From: Chaetomium olivaceum
Lineage: Eukaryota; Ascomycota; Sordariomycetes; Sordariales; Chaetomiaceae
DNA length: 64,000 nucleotides
Assembly: GCA_039881045.1 (NCBI GenBank)
Contig: JAYWVB010000012.1
Span: forward strand, 124,001 to 188,000
Direction: 5' to 3'
Position numbers and translations under genes: made by a program. Position 1 is the first letter of the stretch. Each line of letters starts with the position of its first letter. Below are positions 53,206-64,000 of this stretch, in pieces. The notes beneath the pieces are model-generated. The model saw only the letters and a list, made by a program, of their open reading frames with translations, did not search any database and had not been told where the DNA came from.

Positions 53206-55400
53206 GTTCTCATCCAAATCATCACCAGGTAAGGCTTGGGGTCATAAAAGGAATTGGGGTGGACTGGGCTACGATAACTCCACAAATGCACGTATTTGTA
53301 CTTGTGGCCCCCTAGTAGTCGGGCTCATGCTTCATCCGCTTCAACCTTGATTCACCTTCTTTAGGATGATGTGTCAGGTTAATATCCACACCCCACTCCA
53401 CCTAGTGTGCATCATGTTGCAAACACTTCGGTATCCGTACCGCGAAGCTATTGCGGACCGTGGACCGTTATTTACAACTGCGGAAACCCACCTGGCGGAA
53501 GTCCACCATGTGACGGCGGATCTGGCGACGGATGGCCCGCACGAACTATCCGTAACGGAGTTTCCTCTGTCCTCGCCCTCTGTCCTGTTCCCTCATCCCA
53601 CCTCTCCAAGAGTTGTAATACGCTGGTATATGACCGGGAAGCCTGGATGGTATTTAAAATTCCGCTGACAAAACCCGGTCAGGAGCTTTGGGGAGTCATA
53701 ATGCCTGATAATGGTCGTAATGGAAGGCTTGAAAAGACCGGGTAGCGCGACAACGGGAAGATTGTTATAGAATGTGATGCTCTGCGAGAGGAAATTCGTC
53801 GCGAGCAAGGGGATAAAGCTGCCGGAGAGAACGGCGACTTCTTCAAGCGTGGCGGGGGTGGGGGTTATTCACCGTAATGCTCAGCGAGTCCCAAAGTGTG
53901 TGGAAGGGGTTCACCGTATTAGTAAAAGGCAGATACATTGGCCAGTGCATGACATCTGATCATATTGAAAAGATTTCTGATCAGTGGCTATTACATGGGT
54001 TCTCGGTCAAGATAGGTGCCCTGGCCAGGAGTGTATGACAAGCTTTCGAATGTCGGCCGTCCGCCCGCGTGGAAAGGGCATCACAGGCCGTTATAGAGAG
54101 ATGGGAGTGTCTCTCGTACTATGGTACGGTACGGTTCGGTGGTGTGCTCAAAACGCGATCACTCTCACTCCGCCCCGGCCCAGGATCGTGAAAGAGGTCG
54201 ATCCTGGTCGAAAGCGGTAAGTGGGGAGTTTGAAGCAACGAGAAGCTTGTTTTCCCCCGGACAAGTGGGCAGGACGGGGATCTGGGGCCGGGGGCGGGAC
54301 GACTCAACGGCACTGAGAATGTCATGTTACACCATCGGCAGACAAACCTGCCGTTTCGGAAGAGAGGTGCGGCGGGATCGGCGTGTAACGTCGGACGGCA
54401 TGTGAGAGCTGGGATGCCAACTTTGAACAAGCCTGAAGACGCGATGGTACGAAGAGCTCGGCTTGGTGTTCACGAGTGGGCTGACCGCTTGAAGTTGAAT
54501 TGCCCCTTTTGGGATGCTTTAATGTCTGCCGGAAAGACAGGTTCGGGAGTTCCCGAACTAGTGTAATACGCAGTTTGCACTTGATAATACAAGTCACTGT
54601 CAACCCTGAACCTTCCAGGTTCCGGTTAAAACTCCGAGTGGCACGTGAGCAGATGTACAAAAGCAAAATATGTTTTCGTTAGGTAGTTATGCAGTACTGC
54701 CCTTGTGAGGATGTGTGCAAAGTACGGCAAGGAGCCGGCTATCCGAAAGCGTGCCGGTTGCCGGCTTGACTTCTTGGGTTGACGATTCTGAGGCTGTTGT
54801 TTGGTTGAGAGACACCAGATTGCTGAGTTGTGCGTTCTTGGGCGTGGGTCAAAAGGTCTTGGCATCGCGTGGGTTTGATTCACGTCGCGTGCCTTCCAGA
54901 ACGCTCAACGTCTGAGAGGCTGAGGTGCTGTCGGTTGATTGGATTCTCCCGTCTCGCTTCCATTCCACTTCCACTTCCGCGTCCACTTTCCACAAGGAGC
55001 TCGGATTCTTCGTTGCGCCGCGTAGCACAACACTGCACTCGCTATTGACCTCGCACGCTTTTAGCTCGAAAGGAGAGCAAACGGCACGGTGCAGCCCTAT
55101 TTTGCCAAGTGCGGAATTATTGAATTTGATCCAGCCAAGGCCAATCGGGCAGCGCCCAAATTCGCTTCTTCACTGGTTGGCACTGTTGGAGAGGCGCAGC
55201 AGTCAGCACAGGCCAGGGCAATCTGTGGGGGCGGCAAAAGCCCCTTTTCCCTTTCGGGGCTCCCCCTAGCCCACTGGCTGAAACGGCTGTCAGGTCCACT
55301 GGGGCAAGAATCCCTGATTTGAAGGTCAGTCAGTCATGCTCATCATCAACGTCTGCCCATCTCGAGCCCTCTTTCTCTCGAGCCGGCGACGTTGAGATCT
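53206..55400. other. 2.2-kb intergenic region
   Basis: Several short ORFs, none with introns, signal or family match. 55.0-55.4 kb is probably the 5' UTR and promoter of the acyltransferase gene. A T-loop-like GGTTTGATTC near 54869 was examined and does not fold into a tRNA. Confidence 0.4.
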
Positions 55401-56894
55401 ATGATGCCGAGCGACCTGGAAGGGACAATTGAGCCAAAACGGGACGACGAGCTGTTGGGCTCTGGCCCCCCTTCCTCCGACATGATAGCCGTCGCCTCAT
55501 GGCTCGCCTCCTCCGGATGCTCCGGTCTCATCCGCGTGCTTTCACCATGGTCATCTAAACCGAACGGGAGTCAGCCCGAGAAGCTCAGGCCGACGGCATA
55601 TCTCGATGGCCTCAGAGGATTCGCCGCATTTCTGGTCTACTGGCACCACCACGAACTCTGGGCCCACGTCCCCCCCCAACTCGTATCCTTGGAGTCCAGT
55701 TTTGGTTTCAACGGCAGTCACTATTTCGTCACCCTACCGATAATCCGCAACTTCTTCCACGGTGGCCACTTTGCTGTGGCATCATTTTTCGTTATCTCCG
55801 GTTATGTCCTGTCCGCCAAGCCCATGAGTCTCATCCACGCCGGCGAGCAGGCGAAGCTGGCCGACAACCTCGCCTCAGCGCTGTTCAGGCGATGGCTGAG
55901 GCTCTACATCCCGATCTTATGCACCACCTTTATCTACATGACCTTCGTTCATGCCTTTGGGATCTGGATCGATGGTTTGCAGGTCAGGGGCAACTACCTC
56001 CAGGCGGCGTGGGATTGGTATGCCGAGATCAAGAACTTCAGCTTTGTCTTCAGCAACGGCAAGGTCGGCTGGTTGAGCTACAACTTCCATCTCTGGTCGA
56101 TACCCGTCGAGTTCAAGGGTTCCATCGTCATCTACACCTCCCTCCTCGCCTTCTCAAAGTGCAGCAGGAACGCCCGGCTGTGGTGTGAAGCCGGCCTGAT
56201 CTTCTACTTCATGTACATCGTCGACGGCTGGTACTGCGCCCTGTTCTCGGCCGGCATGATGCTCAACGACCTGGATCAACTGGCTGCGAAGGATGACCTG
56301 CCGGCCTTTTTCGACCGGTTCCGCCCTCACAAGACCACCATCTTTTACGCCATGTTCGCCATCGCGCTTTACCTTGGGGGCTGCCCGGCCAACGGCGGCA
56401 GGGCTGAGGACTTGGCTAAGAATCCGGGATGGTATCTGCTCTCGTTTCTCAAGCCCCAGGCCGTCTTCGACGTCAAGTGGTTCTTCCTCTTCTGGGCCGC
56501 CGTGTTCCTGGTCGTGTCGACGCCCCATATCTCCTGGCTGAAGCGCTTCTTCGAAACTCGATTCTGCCAGTACCTCGGCCGGATTTCCTTTTCGCTCTAT
56601 CTCGTCCACGGCCCGGTGCTCTGGACGCTTGGCGATCGGCTGTACGCCGCGGTGGGATGGCCCAAGGACTCGCGCTTCCTCAACATCCCCCAGTGGATAA
56701 ATCTCTTCCCGCTACCCAAAAACGGGCCACTGGGGCTCGAGATAGCATTTTTGGTGCCGCACCTAATCTTGCTTCCCGTCACATTTTACCTGGCCGAGGT
56801 GGTCACGAGGGCGTTTGACGAGCCCAGCGTGCGGTTCCCGCAATGGCTGTACAAGACGACATCAGCTTCACGACCGGCAAGGCTGCCGGCATGA
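55401..56894 (+). CDS. acyltransferase 3 family membrane protein
   Basis: Single exon, 497 aa from the ATG at 55401. A hydrophilic N-terminus of about 65 residues is followed by the family start YLDGLRGFAAFLVYWHHHELW, FFHGGHFAVASFFVISGYVLSAK and RRWLRLYIPILCTTFIYM, then many membrane segments and the late conserved ISFSLYLVHGPVLWTLGDRL. These integral membrane enzymes transfer acyl groups (often acetyl) to sugars or other acceptors. The conserved His in the first block and ISGYxLS are present. The substrate is unknown. The length fits fungal members. Confidence 0.9.
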   Translation: MMPSDLEGTIEPKRDDELLGSGPPSSDMIAVASWLASSGCSGLIRVLSPWSSKPNGSQPEKLRPTAYLDGLRGFAAFLVYWHHHELWAHVPPQLVSLESSFGFNGSHYFVTLPIIRNFFHGGHFAVASFFVISGYVLSAKPMSLIHAGEQAKLADNLASALFRRWLRLYIPILCTTFIYMTFVHAFGIWIDGLQVRGNYLQAAWDWYAEIKNFSFVFSNGKVGWLSYNFHLWSIPVEFKGSIVIYTSLLAFSKCSRNARLWCEAGLIFYFMYIVDGWYCALFSAGMMLNDLDQLAAKDDLPAFFDRFRPHKTTIFYAMFAIALYLGGCPANGGRAEDLAKNPGWYLLSFLKPQAVFDVKWFFLFWAAVFLVVSTPHISWLKRFFETRFCQYLGRISFSLYLVHGPVLWTLGDRLYAAVGWPKDSRFLNIPQWINLFPLPKNGPLGLEIAFLVPHLILLPVTFYLAEVVTRAFDEPSVRFPQWLYKTTSASRPARLPA

Positions 56895-58094
56895 TATTTC
56901 GGCGTTTTGTTCTGGCACTCGTTTCCTTGGACATAACTTGGACATAGTTTGGGCATGTCATCTGTGTGGCTTGGGCAGCTTCCCAGGGGTATTTACTAGT
57001 ACGAAATATGTACGTGTTTAATGGCACGGATGGCAAACAAACAAAAGAGGTTAGATAAGGCACGAGGCCTAACTCAGCGCGAGATAAACATTTCCTTGCT
57101 TTTGCAAAGACACTGGCTTCTTCATGGCGGTGGCTGCATTTCCCCGGGTACCTGTATCTACAGATGCATTTCACGAAGTCTCTCTGTACGTTCTATTTAT
57201 CCAAGATGAACACATCCTTCCGGCGCTTGCAGTGTGGTGTCCGTTCTCGGTTGCGCTGTCTCGCGGGACATGCCTCATTCGTGTTCTCTTTTTCCCGCTT
57301 TTTTTTTTTTGCGGCCAGACAGCCAATCAATGATGTTGACCCCAGATAAGGCCGTGCAGCCTCCCCCTGAATACGGGGCTGGATCTGGCTTAGCGGGCTG
57401 GAAGGACCCAGCTACACAGTGGTCTGGAATGCGCCAGGGTCCAGCCTGTCTCTCCGCTGCTGGTGCCAATTTTTGTTGCCAATTTTCTCATCCGGCCCCA
57501 CGGATCCGGAAGATCGCGGTTCTCAGGGGGCGCCCGGAGACGGAAACCCTGCGATTTCCAGGCTTATGCCGGTTTCGCCAGACTCTCTGGCTGCGTGGGT
57601 TGATGGCTGATGGGAATGGGGAAGTTCTTGATGCCGAATTCTGGCAATGATCACCCGCAATCAGCATTCGCCATTCTCCAGCCACCAAGGGTACGAGGTC
57701 AAAACCCCTTTCCCCCTTCCCAACCTTATGCCCATGCCCATCGTTCTCTGCCCTGTCAGATCTCCGCGGATGTGCGCTGATGGCTGACGGGATTCCGCCC
57801 CCACCGCCCATTTTAAGTTTGCTCAAGCTTCGCTGACACTGGCTTGGCACTAGCGCCAAAGTATCCTAGCGTTGGACTCTTTGGGGGCTTTTCCTCTGAA
57901 CCTCGACTCGCGTCATCTCCTTCTCCTTTCCTGACCGCCGACCGCCGACCGCCCGATTTAACTTTGACGATGCGAGGGTCGCAGTTGCAGTGACTACGGC
58001 TGAAGTCGAGTTGTGCAGTTCTGCTTCCGTCTCTCGCTTGTCCCCCGCTCTGAAGCCAACATCCCGAATACCGACCGCACCCCGGCCGTTGACC
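56895..58094. other. intergenic, promoter of type II membrane protein gene
   Basis: 1.2 kb without a supported gene; contains a T11 run near 57299. Confidence 0.45.
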
Positions 58095-59393
58095 ATGATC
58101 GTGAGGGATCTTAAGCGCTTGACCCTTGTGGTCGGGCCGTTGGTTGTTCTGCTGTTGCTCAGCGTCGCTTTGTGGCACTCGCGTGCCGACTACGTGCGCT
58201 CCCATGTCGGCGCCCTGCTCAACCACGATGCGAACGCCCCGGACTCCAGTGGCTCCCACCGCAAGCCGAAGCTGACCGCCAACGAGACACACTACGAGAT
58301 TTACTCGGCATCCTCGGCCGACGGCAGGTTCTTCGACATCCAGTTTGGCAAGGACGCTTTCAACCCCAACATCATCCCACACCAGAAGCTCAACAACACC
58401 TGGCATGTTGTCGGTCAGCTCTGGACCGACCCTAGTAGCGACACGCCCGCGAACGAGGCATACGAGGTCGGATGCGTTGCGCAGTTCATCAACGGCGCGC
58501 TGATGTGCATTGACTATGTGCACCCTCTGCCCTACCAGCCGTCGCCGGGCGGCAAGTGCGAGGGCGATATCTCGTTTTACAACCTGAACGTCGGGCCCCA
58601 CGACGCCCGAGTCTTCTTTGGGCCGCAAAACCCTATGACGATCTATGGTTCTAACGGTGCCTACACGTGCTTCGGCCAATTCGTCCGCGACTTCCGTAAG
58701 ATGGTCGACTGGGAGTACGAGCTGATGACCAACACCGACTTCGAGGATGGGACCGAGATGGTGCGACCTCCGCCGTTTTTCCCCTTGGAGAAGAACTATT
58801 TCATCTTCTGGGACAAGAATAACGACATGTACGTTCACTACGATGTCTACCCCAAGCGAGGGTATGCGAAGCTTGAGCGTGACGGAAGCACCGGGCCGGA
58901 ACTTGCGACCAAGACCGCCGAACAGGACGGAAAGTGTCTGCAGCGTTACCTCCCTAAGCTGCCCCCTACGCTGGAGTCGGTTCACCAGGCGACCAACTCG
59001 CTGAAGATCACGATGTGCAACCGCGCCGACAAGAAATGCGAGGCGCACGACGGTAACACCTACATCATGACCATCATCCAGCACAAGACGTACTACGACT
59101 ACCACAGCGAATACGACCCGTATGTTGTGCTTTTTCAGCAGCGCGCCCCGTACGAGCTGTACGCCATCTCCAAGAAGCCCCTCTGGATCAGCGGGCGTAA
59201 GCATCACAAAGGTCGGCGCACCGACATGATGTACGTCACCTCGGCCAACTGGAAGGAGCGGGGCGTCAACTACCACGGCTACCTCGACGATGTCGTCTTC
59301 CTCGGATTCGGTTTCGAGGACAAGCATTCCGGAGGAATCGATGTCCGCGCGGGTGATTTGCTCATCGACCTCGGTCTCTGTGAAGAGTCATGA
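58095..59393 (+). CDS. type II membrane protein, glycosyltransferase/beta-propeller-like, unknown
   Basis: Single exon, 432 aa. A short basic N-terminus and one membrane anchor (LTLVVGPLVVLLLLSVALW, residues 8-26) precede a luminal domain. Visible blocks: FFDIQFGKDAFNPNIIPHQKLNNTWHVVGQLW, EVGCVAQFINGALMCIDY, ARVFFGPQNPMTIYGSNGAYTCFGQF, YVTSANWKERGVNYHGYLDDVVFLGFGFED and HSGGIDVRAGDLLIDLGLC. The NPNIIPH and GPQNPMTIYG blocks recall the NPxIxPH and GPEDPR-type motifs of five-bladed propeller glycosidases and beta-mannosyltransferases. It has several N-glycosylation sequons. A Golgi glycan-related role is an inference. Confidence 0.65.
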   Translation: MIVRDLKRLTLVVGPLVVLLLLSVALWHSRADYVRSHVGALLNHDANAPDSSGSHRKPKLTANETHYEIYSASSADGRFFDIQFGKDAFNPNIIPHQKLNNTWHVVGQLWTDPSSDTPANEAYEVGCVAQFINGALMCIDYVHPLPYQPSPGGKCEGDISFYNLNVGPHDARVFFGPQNPMTIYGSNGAYTCFGQFVRDFRKMVDWEYELMTNTDFEDGTEMVRPPPFFPLEKNYFIFWDKNNDMYVHYDVYPKRGYAKLERDGSTGPELATKTAEQDGKCLQRYLPKLPPTLESVHQATNSLKITMCNRADKKCEAHDGNTYIMTIIQHKTYYDYHSEYDPYVVLFQQRAPYELYAISKKPLWISGRKHHKGRRTDMMYVTSANWKERGVNYHGYLDDVVFLGFGFEDKHSGGIDVRAGDLLIDLGLCEES

Positions 59394-61444
59394 TCATCGT
59401 CGACGTGTTATCATCGGTGATCGAAGTGCCCCTTCTGTACCAGCCCACCCAAGACCGCGGCCAGAGAGCAGCAGCCCGAAGATCGCCCGAGACATTTTGA
59501 CAACACATCCGACAGCTCGCCCCGCAAGATTCACCCCACGTCCGGTCTTACTGTGACCTTGGGGCTCGAGACACTCAACCCCTGCCATGTTCAACGACGA
59601 TAATGTGGTGAAACAACAGCCCCTCCATTACCTGTACCCCGGACATCGGACTCCTTGAAATGCCGCCGCCAGCTTTCACTTGTCAAGACAGCCAGGCGAC
59701 AACTTTTTGCCAACCACCGCAGATCAGCGCTGTCTTCAGAGAGGCCCCGCCCTCGCAACTTCCTCCGCAACTTACTCGAGCGGGTTTCTCCGTCGCCCGC
59801 ATCATCCTCCTCCGCTGTATCCCCCAACACTCTTGTGGATTTCACGACTTCCTTCCCGTACATATTTGTTTCTAATGGCATATGATGATGGTCCCGGTTC
59901 TGCTGTGTCATGACTTGGAAATGACGGGCTTCGGTGTTTGTGACAACAGGCATGGTGTTCGGGATTATCTACCGGTGGTGTTTAGACCTGGGTTGGGGTT
60001 TATCGCATTTAATACTTTCTGCTGTTGGATATAGCATCCGAATTAGTGTCTATACCTCATCAATGTGGACGTGCTTTGCCTGCCGTCGTTCACCATCCTT
60101 GCCCGCCCCCTTGTTACGCATCTCACCCACATTGCGCGCTCATTTCCTCCGCTACAATCCATAGCTTATCGATCCAAGCATCGCCTGCGCTCCGCCGCGG
60201 ACAGGCTGCTGGGTTGCACGGGCGATGATGTGCCGCCTCCGCGCAAAGGGGAAGTCCACACAGATCTCACCACCGCCAACCCGCCGTCCCGGGCCGCCCA
60301 CACGCCGCCGCCGCCGCACGATCTGATGCCCCAACTCCGAGTTTGTGTCTGCGTCCCTGGTCCCTGCGGCTGCAGGAGCTTTTTTAGCCCCCCTGCTTCC
60401 TTCCGGGATATTCCCCAGAGGTTGGTGTGTGGACATTCACAGGATTTGGTTAGTTGCCGTGAAACAGATTCGATATACCGCCCCTCCTTCCGTCCTTACC
60501 TTACCTACCTCCCGACAAAGGTTCAAAACCCTTACATTTTGCGCCTCGCCCAAATAAGCAAAACACAACGCAACAAAATTCCCCCGCTGCCACAGCCCGC
60601 GGAGAACACGCAATCCTTTTCAGGTACCGCGGCACAATGCGTGGCTCAGCAAGCCAGGGGGTGAACAACCTCAGGTATGTTATGTTACCTACACGGCAAA
60701 GCAGGGACTGAACTACATACATACTTTGTACCTGAACGGGACTTTTATTGTTGTGGGGGTCTGTGTATCGGGCCGCCCGGCGTGCCGGCCAGGGACTGCA
60801 CTGCACTGTGCACTGGGCTGGGCTGGGGGCTGGGCCGGGCTGTTGGGCCGCTCCCGAGACACAGGTCCGGCACATGCGCCGCTGGGTTGCATCTCTGTCA
60901 GTCTCGCCGTCATTCTCGAAGAGGGAGAGGGTTTGGACGGGTCGGGTATTATGGTCGGGGTGGTTAGCGTTGGGGTGGGCGGGTTGTTTAATGGGCAGGG
61001 GAAGGCCTGTTTCAAGATTTGGTCTTGAGGGTGGTGGGTTGGTGGTGTTGGAGTTGGGCTGGGTTAGGTGACCGTGGGAACGGTGTAAGAGTGAGCGAGT
61101 GTGAGACTGGGACAAGGCTGGGTGGGTACATCACAACACCAGCTCGAGTCTGGTTGTGACAGACATGCAGTGTAGTAAACTAATCTATTCTCATTGCATC
61201 GTATCGTAATATGACAAAGGAAAAAAGATGCGTGTCCCGAAAAGCGGGCGTGGCACATGTGTTCTGGCGGTGGTCCGCCGTCGCACAACGAAGAATCTCC
61301 GCCCTGGCAGCCCCTCGAAGCAAAACAAAAACAAAGTCCCAAAAGCCAAAACCAAGTCCCACCATGTGTGTAACCATTCAACTCCATCCATGCATCATCA
61401 CATCGTCAACATGCACCTATACCATTCATCACCACCATGCTCAA
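59394..61444. other. 2-kb convergent intergenic region
   Basis: Only short ORFs without support. 60.76-60.86 kb is a GC-rich low-complexity stretch (GGGCTGGGCTGGG). Confidence 0.4.
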
Positions 61445-62722
61445 TCAATACCGGTACCGGTCATCACCATACCCCCTGCGCTTGCGCCTCCCGCCCTCCA
61501 AATCCTCCGCCCCGTACCGCCCACCACTGCCCCAGTCCCAGTCACCCCTGCCACTGCGCGGCTCGCGGTCCCGCCCGCGCTCTCCGCCCCCAGCGCTGCG
61601 CGGGATCTCCATGCGCTCGATGGCCCGCCGCAGACCGGCGATGTCCTCCACCTCCCTACCCTTGCCCTTGCCCCCCTTGCCCATGGAATCGGTATGCTTC
61701 AAGATGCCCTTGACCTCGCCGCCGGGGTAGGGGCGGTTGGCGATCTCGGCGTTGTGGCGCTCGCGCTGGGCGCGCACCTGGTCGTCCCAGCGGAGCTGCT
61801 TGCGGCCGGAGGAGCCGGCGCCCGTGGAGATGGAGCCGTCGCTGTGGTGGACGACGGTGGAGGCGCGGCGCGGGAGGTAGGGGGCGCCGACGGCGTACGG
61901 GTCGCCGCCGCCGATGAGGGTGGTGCCCGAGGTGCTGGGCTCGATGTAGCTGGACGTGGACAGGCGGCGCTTCTGCTCGCGCCGCTGGCGCCGCCGCTCG
62001 TCGTCGTCGTTGTGCACCACGTACCCGTGCGGGTCGTCGGTGCGGCGCCGGCTGCTGCCGCTGCTGGCGCCGGTGTAGTAGAGTCCCGACTGGCTTGGGT
62101 CGATGCCGCCGTCGCGCTCGCGCGAGCGGGAGGAGGAAGAGTGGCGGCGCCGGCGCCCGTATTCGTCGGCTAGGGGCACGAGGCCGAGAGGGATGTCGCG
62201 GCTGCCGGAGCGGGAGCGGGAGCGCGAGGACTTGCCCTCGCGGTCGGCGTCGCGATCACGCTCACGGTCCATGTAGACGATGTGAGGGGCGGTGGAGGAC
62301 CGCTTGAGTCGGGGCTCACGCTCGCGGTCGCGGTTGCGTTCGCTGCGGTCGTAGCGGTCGCGTGGGTCGTGGCGGGAGGGGTAGCCGTAGGCATCGTAGC
62401 CGCCGCCGTACGGGTCGCGGTAGTCGTAGGGTTTGCTGTTGGTGCCGCTCATGTAGACCCCCGAGTCACGTCGGCCGGAAGGGGACGGGGACTTGGTACC
62501 GCGAGGTGTGTGGCCCGAGAAGTAGGGGGTTTGCTGGCGCTCCGACAGGCTTCGCTGTGACTCGGGTTCGGCTTCGCCGAGCTTGCTGAAGGGAAATTTG
62601 CGATCATACTTGCGGACATCCGGACGGGAACAGTTTCTGCCTTCCCTGCAAGGGTGTACCTTCTCGGTGATGTCCTGGGCCCCGTCCGAGTAGGTGTTGT
62701 AGTAGACCTTGGTGAGACACAT
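61445..62722 (-). CDS. Arg/Ser/Asp-rich protein with N-terminal MCxxxYY motif, unknown
   Basis: 425 aa from the ATG at 62722. A splice acceptor (CTTTTACAG) 28 bp upstream implies an intron in the 5' UTR. The N-terminus MCLTKVYYNTYSDGAQDITEKVHPCREGRNC is compact with three cysteines and looks like the conserved part. The rest is disordered: RD/RS-rich (DRERDRDADREGKSSRSRSR), then a helical KQLRWDDQVRAQRERHNAEIANRPYPGG and a final helix DIAGLRRAIERMEIP. Such composition is common in RNA-associated or nuclear scaffold proteins. I recall similar proteins in other Sordariomycetes but no assigned function. Confidence 0.7.
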   Translation of the reverse strand: MCLTKVYYNTYSDGAQDITEKVHPCREGRNCSRPDVRKYDRKFPFSKLGEAEPESQRSLSERQQTPYFSGHTPRGTKSPSPSGRRDSGVYMSGTNSKPYDYRDPYGGGYDAYGYPSRHDPRDRYDRSERNRDREREPRLKRSSTAPHIVYMDRERDRDADREGKSSRSRSRSGSRDIPLGLVPLADEYGRRRRHSSSSRSRERDGGIDPSQSGLYYTGASSGSSRRRTDDPHGYVVHNDDDERRRQRREQKRRLSTSSYIEPSTSGTTLIGGGDPYAVGAPYLPRRASTVVHHSDGSISTGAGSSGRKQLRWDDQVRAQRERHNAEIANRPYPGGEVKGILKHTDSMGKGGKGKGREVEDIAGLRRAIERMEIPRSAGGGERGRDREPRSGRGDWDWGSGGRYGAEDLEGGRRKRRGYGDDRYRY

Positions 62723-64000
62723 CTTGCCGGTGTTGGGTGCTCTGTAAAAGAGAAGAAGAAGGGCTAAGTTGTTTGGTGGACAGTGAGGTAGGTGAAAGGG
62801 GAAGAATAGAATGGCCTTCAAGCGGTGTCCTTGTAGGAACCGTGTGTCCACGGGGACGGCGGGCAGACTCAAGTTTGTTGTCAGTCGGCCGTATCCGAGA
62901 CAAGACAGTCACAGTGTCGTCTGATATTGTTCAACGACATGAGGACATTGAAGGGAGTCGGGTGGGCGGTTTGGTGGCAGGGAGGGAGTCCGCGGCCAGA
63001 TATATTGCGGTCTATCGACTCGGGTATGGCAGTGCTTGTAAGAGACCGTGTTTGAGGGCGGGCTAGATGGTGGCAGTTGTTACTACTCAGAGTCGCGTGT
63101 GGGTTGAATAAGACGGTTAACAGCCGGGGCCGACGACCCAAGGGCGGGCGGCCGTTTCTTGTTATATGGGAATGGGACCTGAGCCTGGGTTGGAAAGGGA
63201 GGGTTGCCCCCCGGGTCGGCTCTCGCGCATCCTTGCATGCTTGGCAGCATCTCGTGCTCTCTGTCGACACCCCTCCTCGCCCTCGGTGGTTGCGCTAAAG
63301 CTGAAGATGCAGTCAAACCTGGCACAGCCTAACCATTCTCCGGTTGCCATAGTGGCCTTCTTCTTTGGACCCGGGGGTGGGTGCAGAAACCATCTGCACC
63401 AGCAGGTGGTGGGTGTGGATGCTAAAAGCCAATAAGACGCCGTCGACAAAGGCTGAGCTGGGCGGGTGACCCTGATAGGTGGATGGTGGGTGTGGAGGGC
63501 CGGAAAGGCAAGGGTCCTGTGATGTTCCCGCTGTTCCCTGTCTCCCTCTTCGTCATTCATCCAACGATCGAGCTCTCCCGCTGCCGGCGTCCTGTCTATC
63601 CGTCGTTGGTGGGTGACGTGAAACGGAACTCAGGGTGAGGTAACCCATAGGCGATGCGGCGTCTGCGGCACACCCAGCGGGTTGGAGCCGAGAGCACGAA
63701 ACGAACCGTGCTCGCAAAAATAGCAAAGCAACCAACCAGGCCCGATGCGGTCGAACCCAGATGCACCCCGTCACCATCCATGCTGCTCGGCATCCATGAT
63801 CGGAGCGACAAACAAAACATCTGCGGCCGCTCCGACCGGGCAACGTATGCACGAGGGGGAGTTGCATCCCCTGATCGAACGATATATCCCGTATGCCCTT
63901 CTCACCGAGCCATTGCCATACCTCACGCCTCGTGCTGCTGTGCCACGCGGGTTGCCTGTTGGTTGCGTGTTGCTTCAACATGTCACTTGTCTTGTGGGGG
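62723..64000. other. 5' UTR/promoter region to window end
   Basis: The first part is the leader of the preceding gene with at least one intron ending near 62741. Beyond 63.1 kb I see no coding exon. Confidence 0.4.

Noticed and set aside
53366..53745. Cysteine-containing ORF downstream of the small secreted protein as a second effector
   Set aside because: No signal peptide, no splice-supported start, and overlapping ORFs of equal quality in other frames.
54840..54910. Possible tRNA because of a GGTTTGATTC T-loop-like stretch
   Set aside because: No acceptor stem, D-arm or anticodon arm could be paired around it.
61211..62173. 320-aa plus-strand ORF
   Set aside because: Opposite-strand shadow of the Arg/Ser-rich gene in GC-rich sequence.

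Overview
The window is nuclear DNA of a filamentous ascomycete, most likely a Sordariomycete and possibly Sordariales. The genes have short spliceosomal introns of about 45-70 bp (GTANGT donors, CTAAC-type branch sites). The content is typically fungal: Zn2Cys6 factor, NmrA-like protein, Akr1-type palmitoyltransferase, cystathionine beta-synthase without a heme domain, and Fot1/pogo, hAT, MULE and Tad-type LINE elements. No tRNA, rRNA or CRISPR was found.

Layout. 0-0.3 kb: 5' end of a minus-strand gene that runs off the left edge. 0.66-2.5 kb: Fot1/pogo copy 1. 3.5-5.8 kb: decayed ankyrin-repeat locus. 6-8.7 kb: internally deleted LINE with a CA/TG tail. 9.3-9.8 kb: small ABM-like gene. 9.9-12.8 kb: complete-ended hAT with an 8-bp target duplication. 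13.1-15.5 kb: a pogo end fragment and pogo copy 2. 15.8-33 kb: mostly conserved genes (pathogen-related protein, Asn/Gly-rich protein, PIP-kinase-like protein, cystathionine beta-synthase, SRP receptor beta, Akr1, secreted dienelactone hydrolase, Zn2Cys6 factor, NmrA-like protein). 34-39.4 kb: gene-poor accessory stretch with four short membrane proteins, ACCTAGGT palindromes and two minisatellites. 39.8-47.7 kb: Pif1/Helitron-type helicase fragment, a decayed unknown gene, a MULE with perfect 49-bp terminal repeats, and a second LINE tail. 47.9-62.7 kb: an unknown gene, a CCCH zinc-finger protein, a small secreted protein, an acyltransferase-3 protein, a type II membrane protein and an Arg/Ser/Asp-rich protein.

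Several otherwise conserved genes (pathogen-related protein, SRP receptor beta, Akr1) each carry one single-base frameshift at a G/C homopolymer. Two of these sit in the same 9-mer, GGGCGCCAC. Local sequence error is therefore a live explanation, and frameshifts in the transposons should be read with that in mind. No new multi-gene defence or biosynthetic system is convincingly visible. The least explained material is the short-membrane-protein cluster with its frame-agnostic 46-bp repeat, and the paired 17-bp units inside the pogo terminal repeats.
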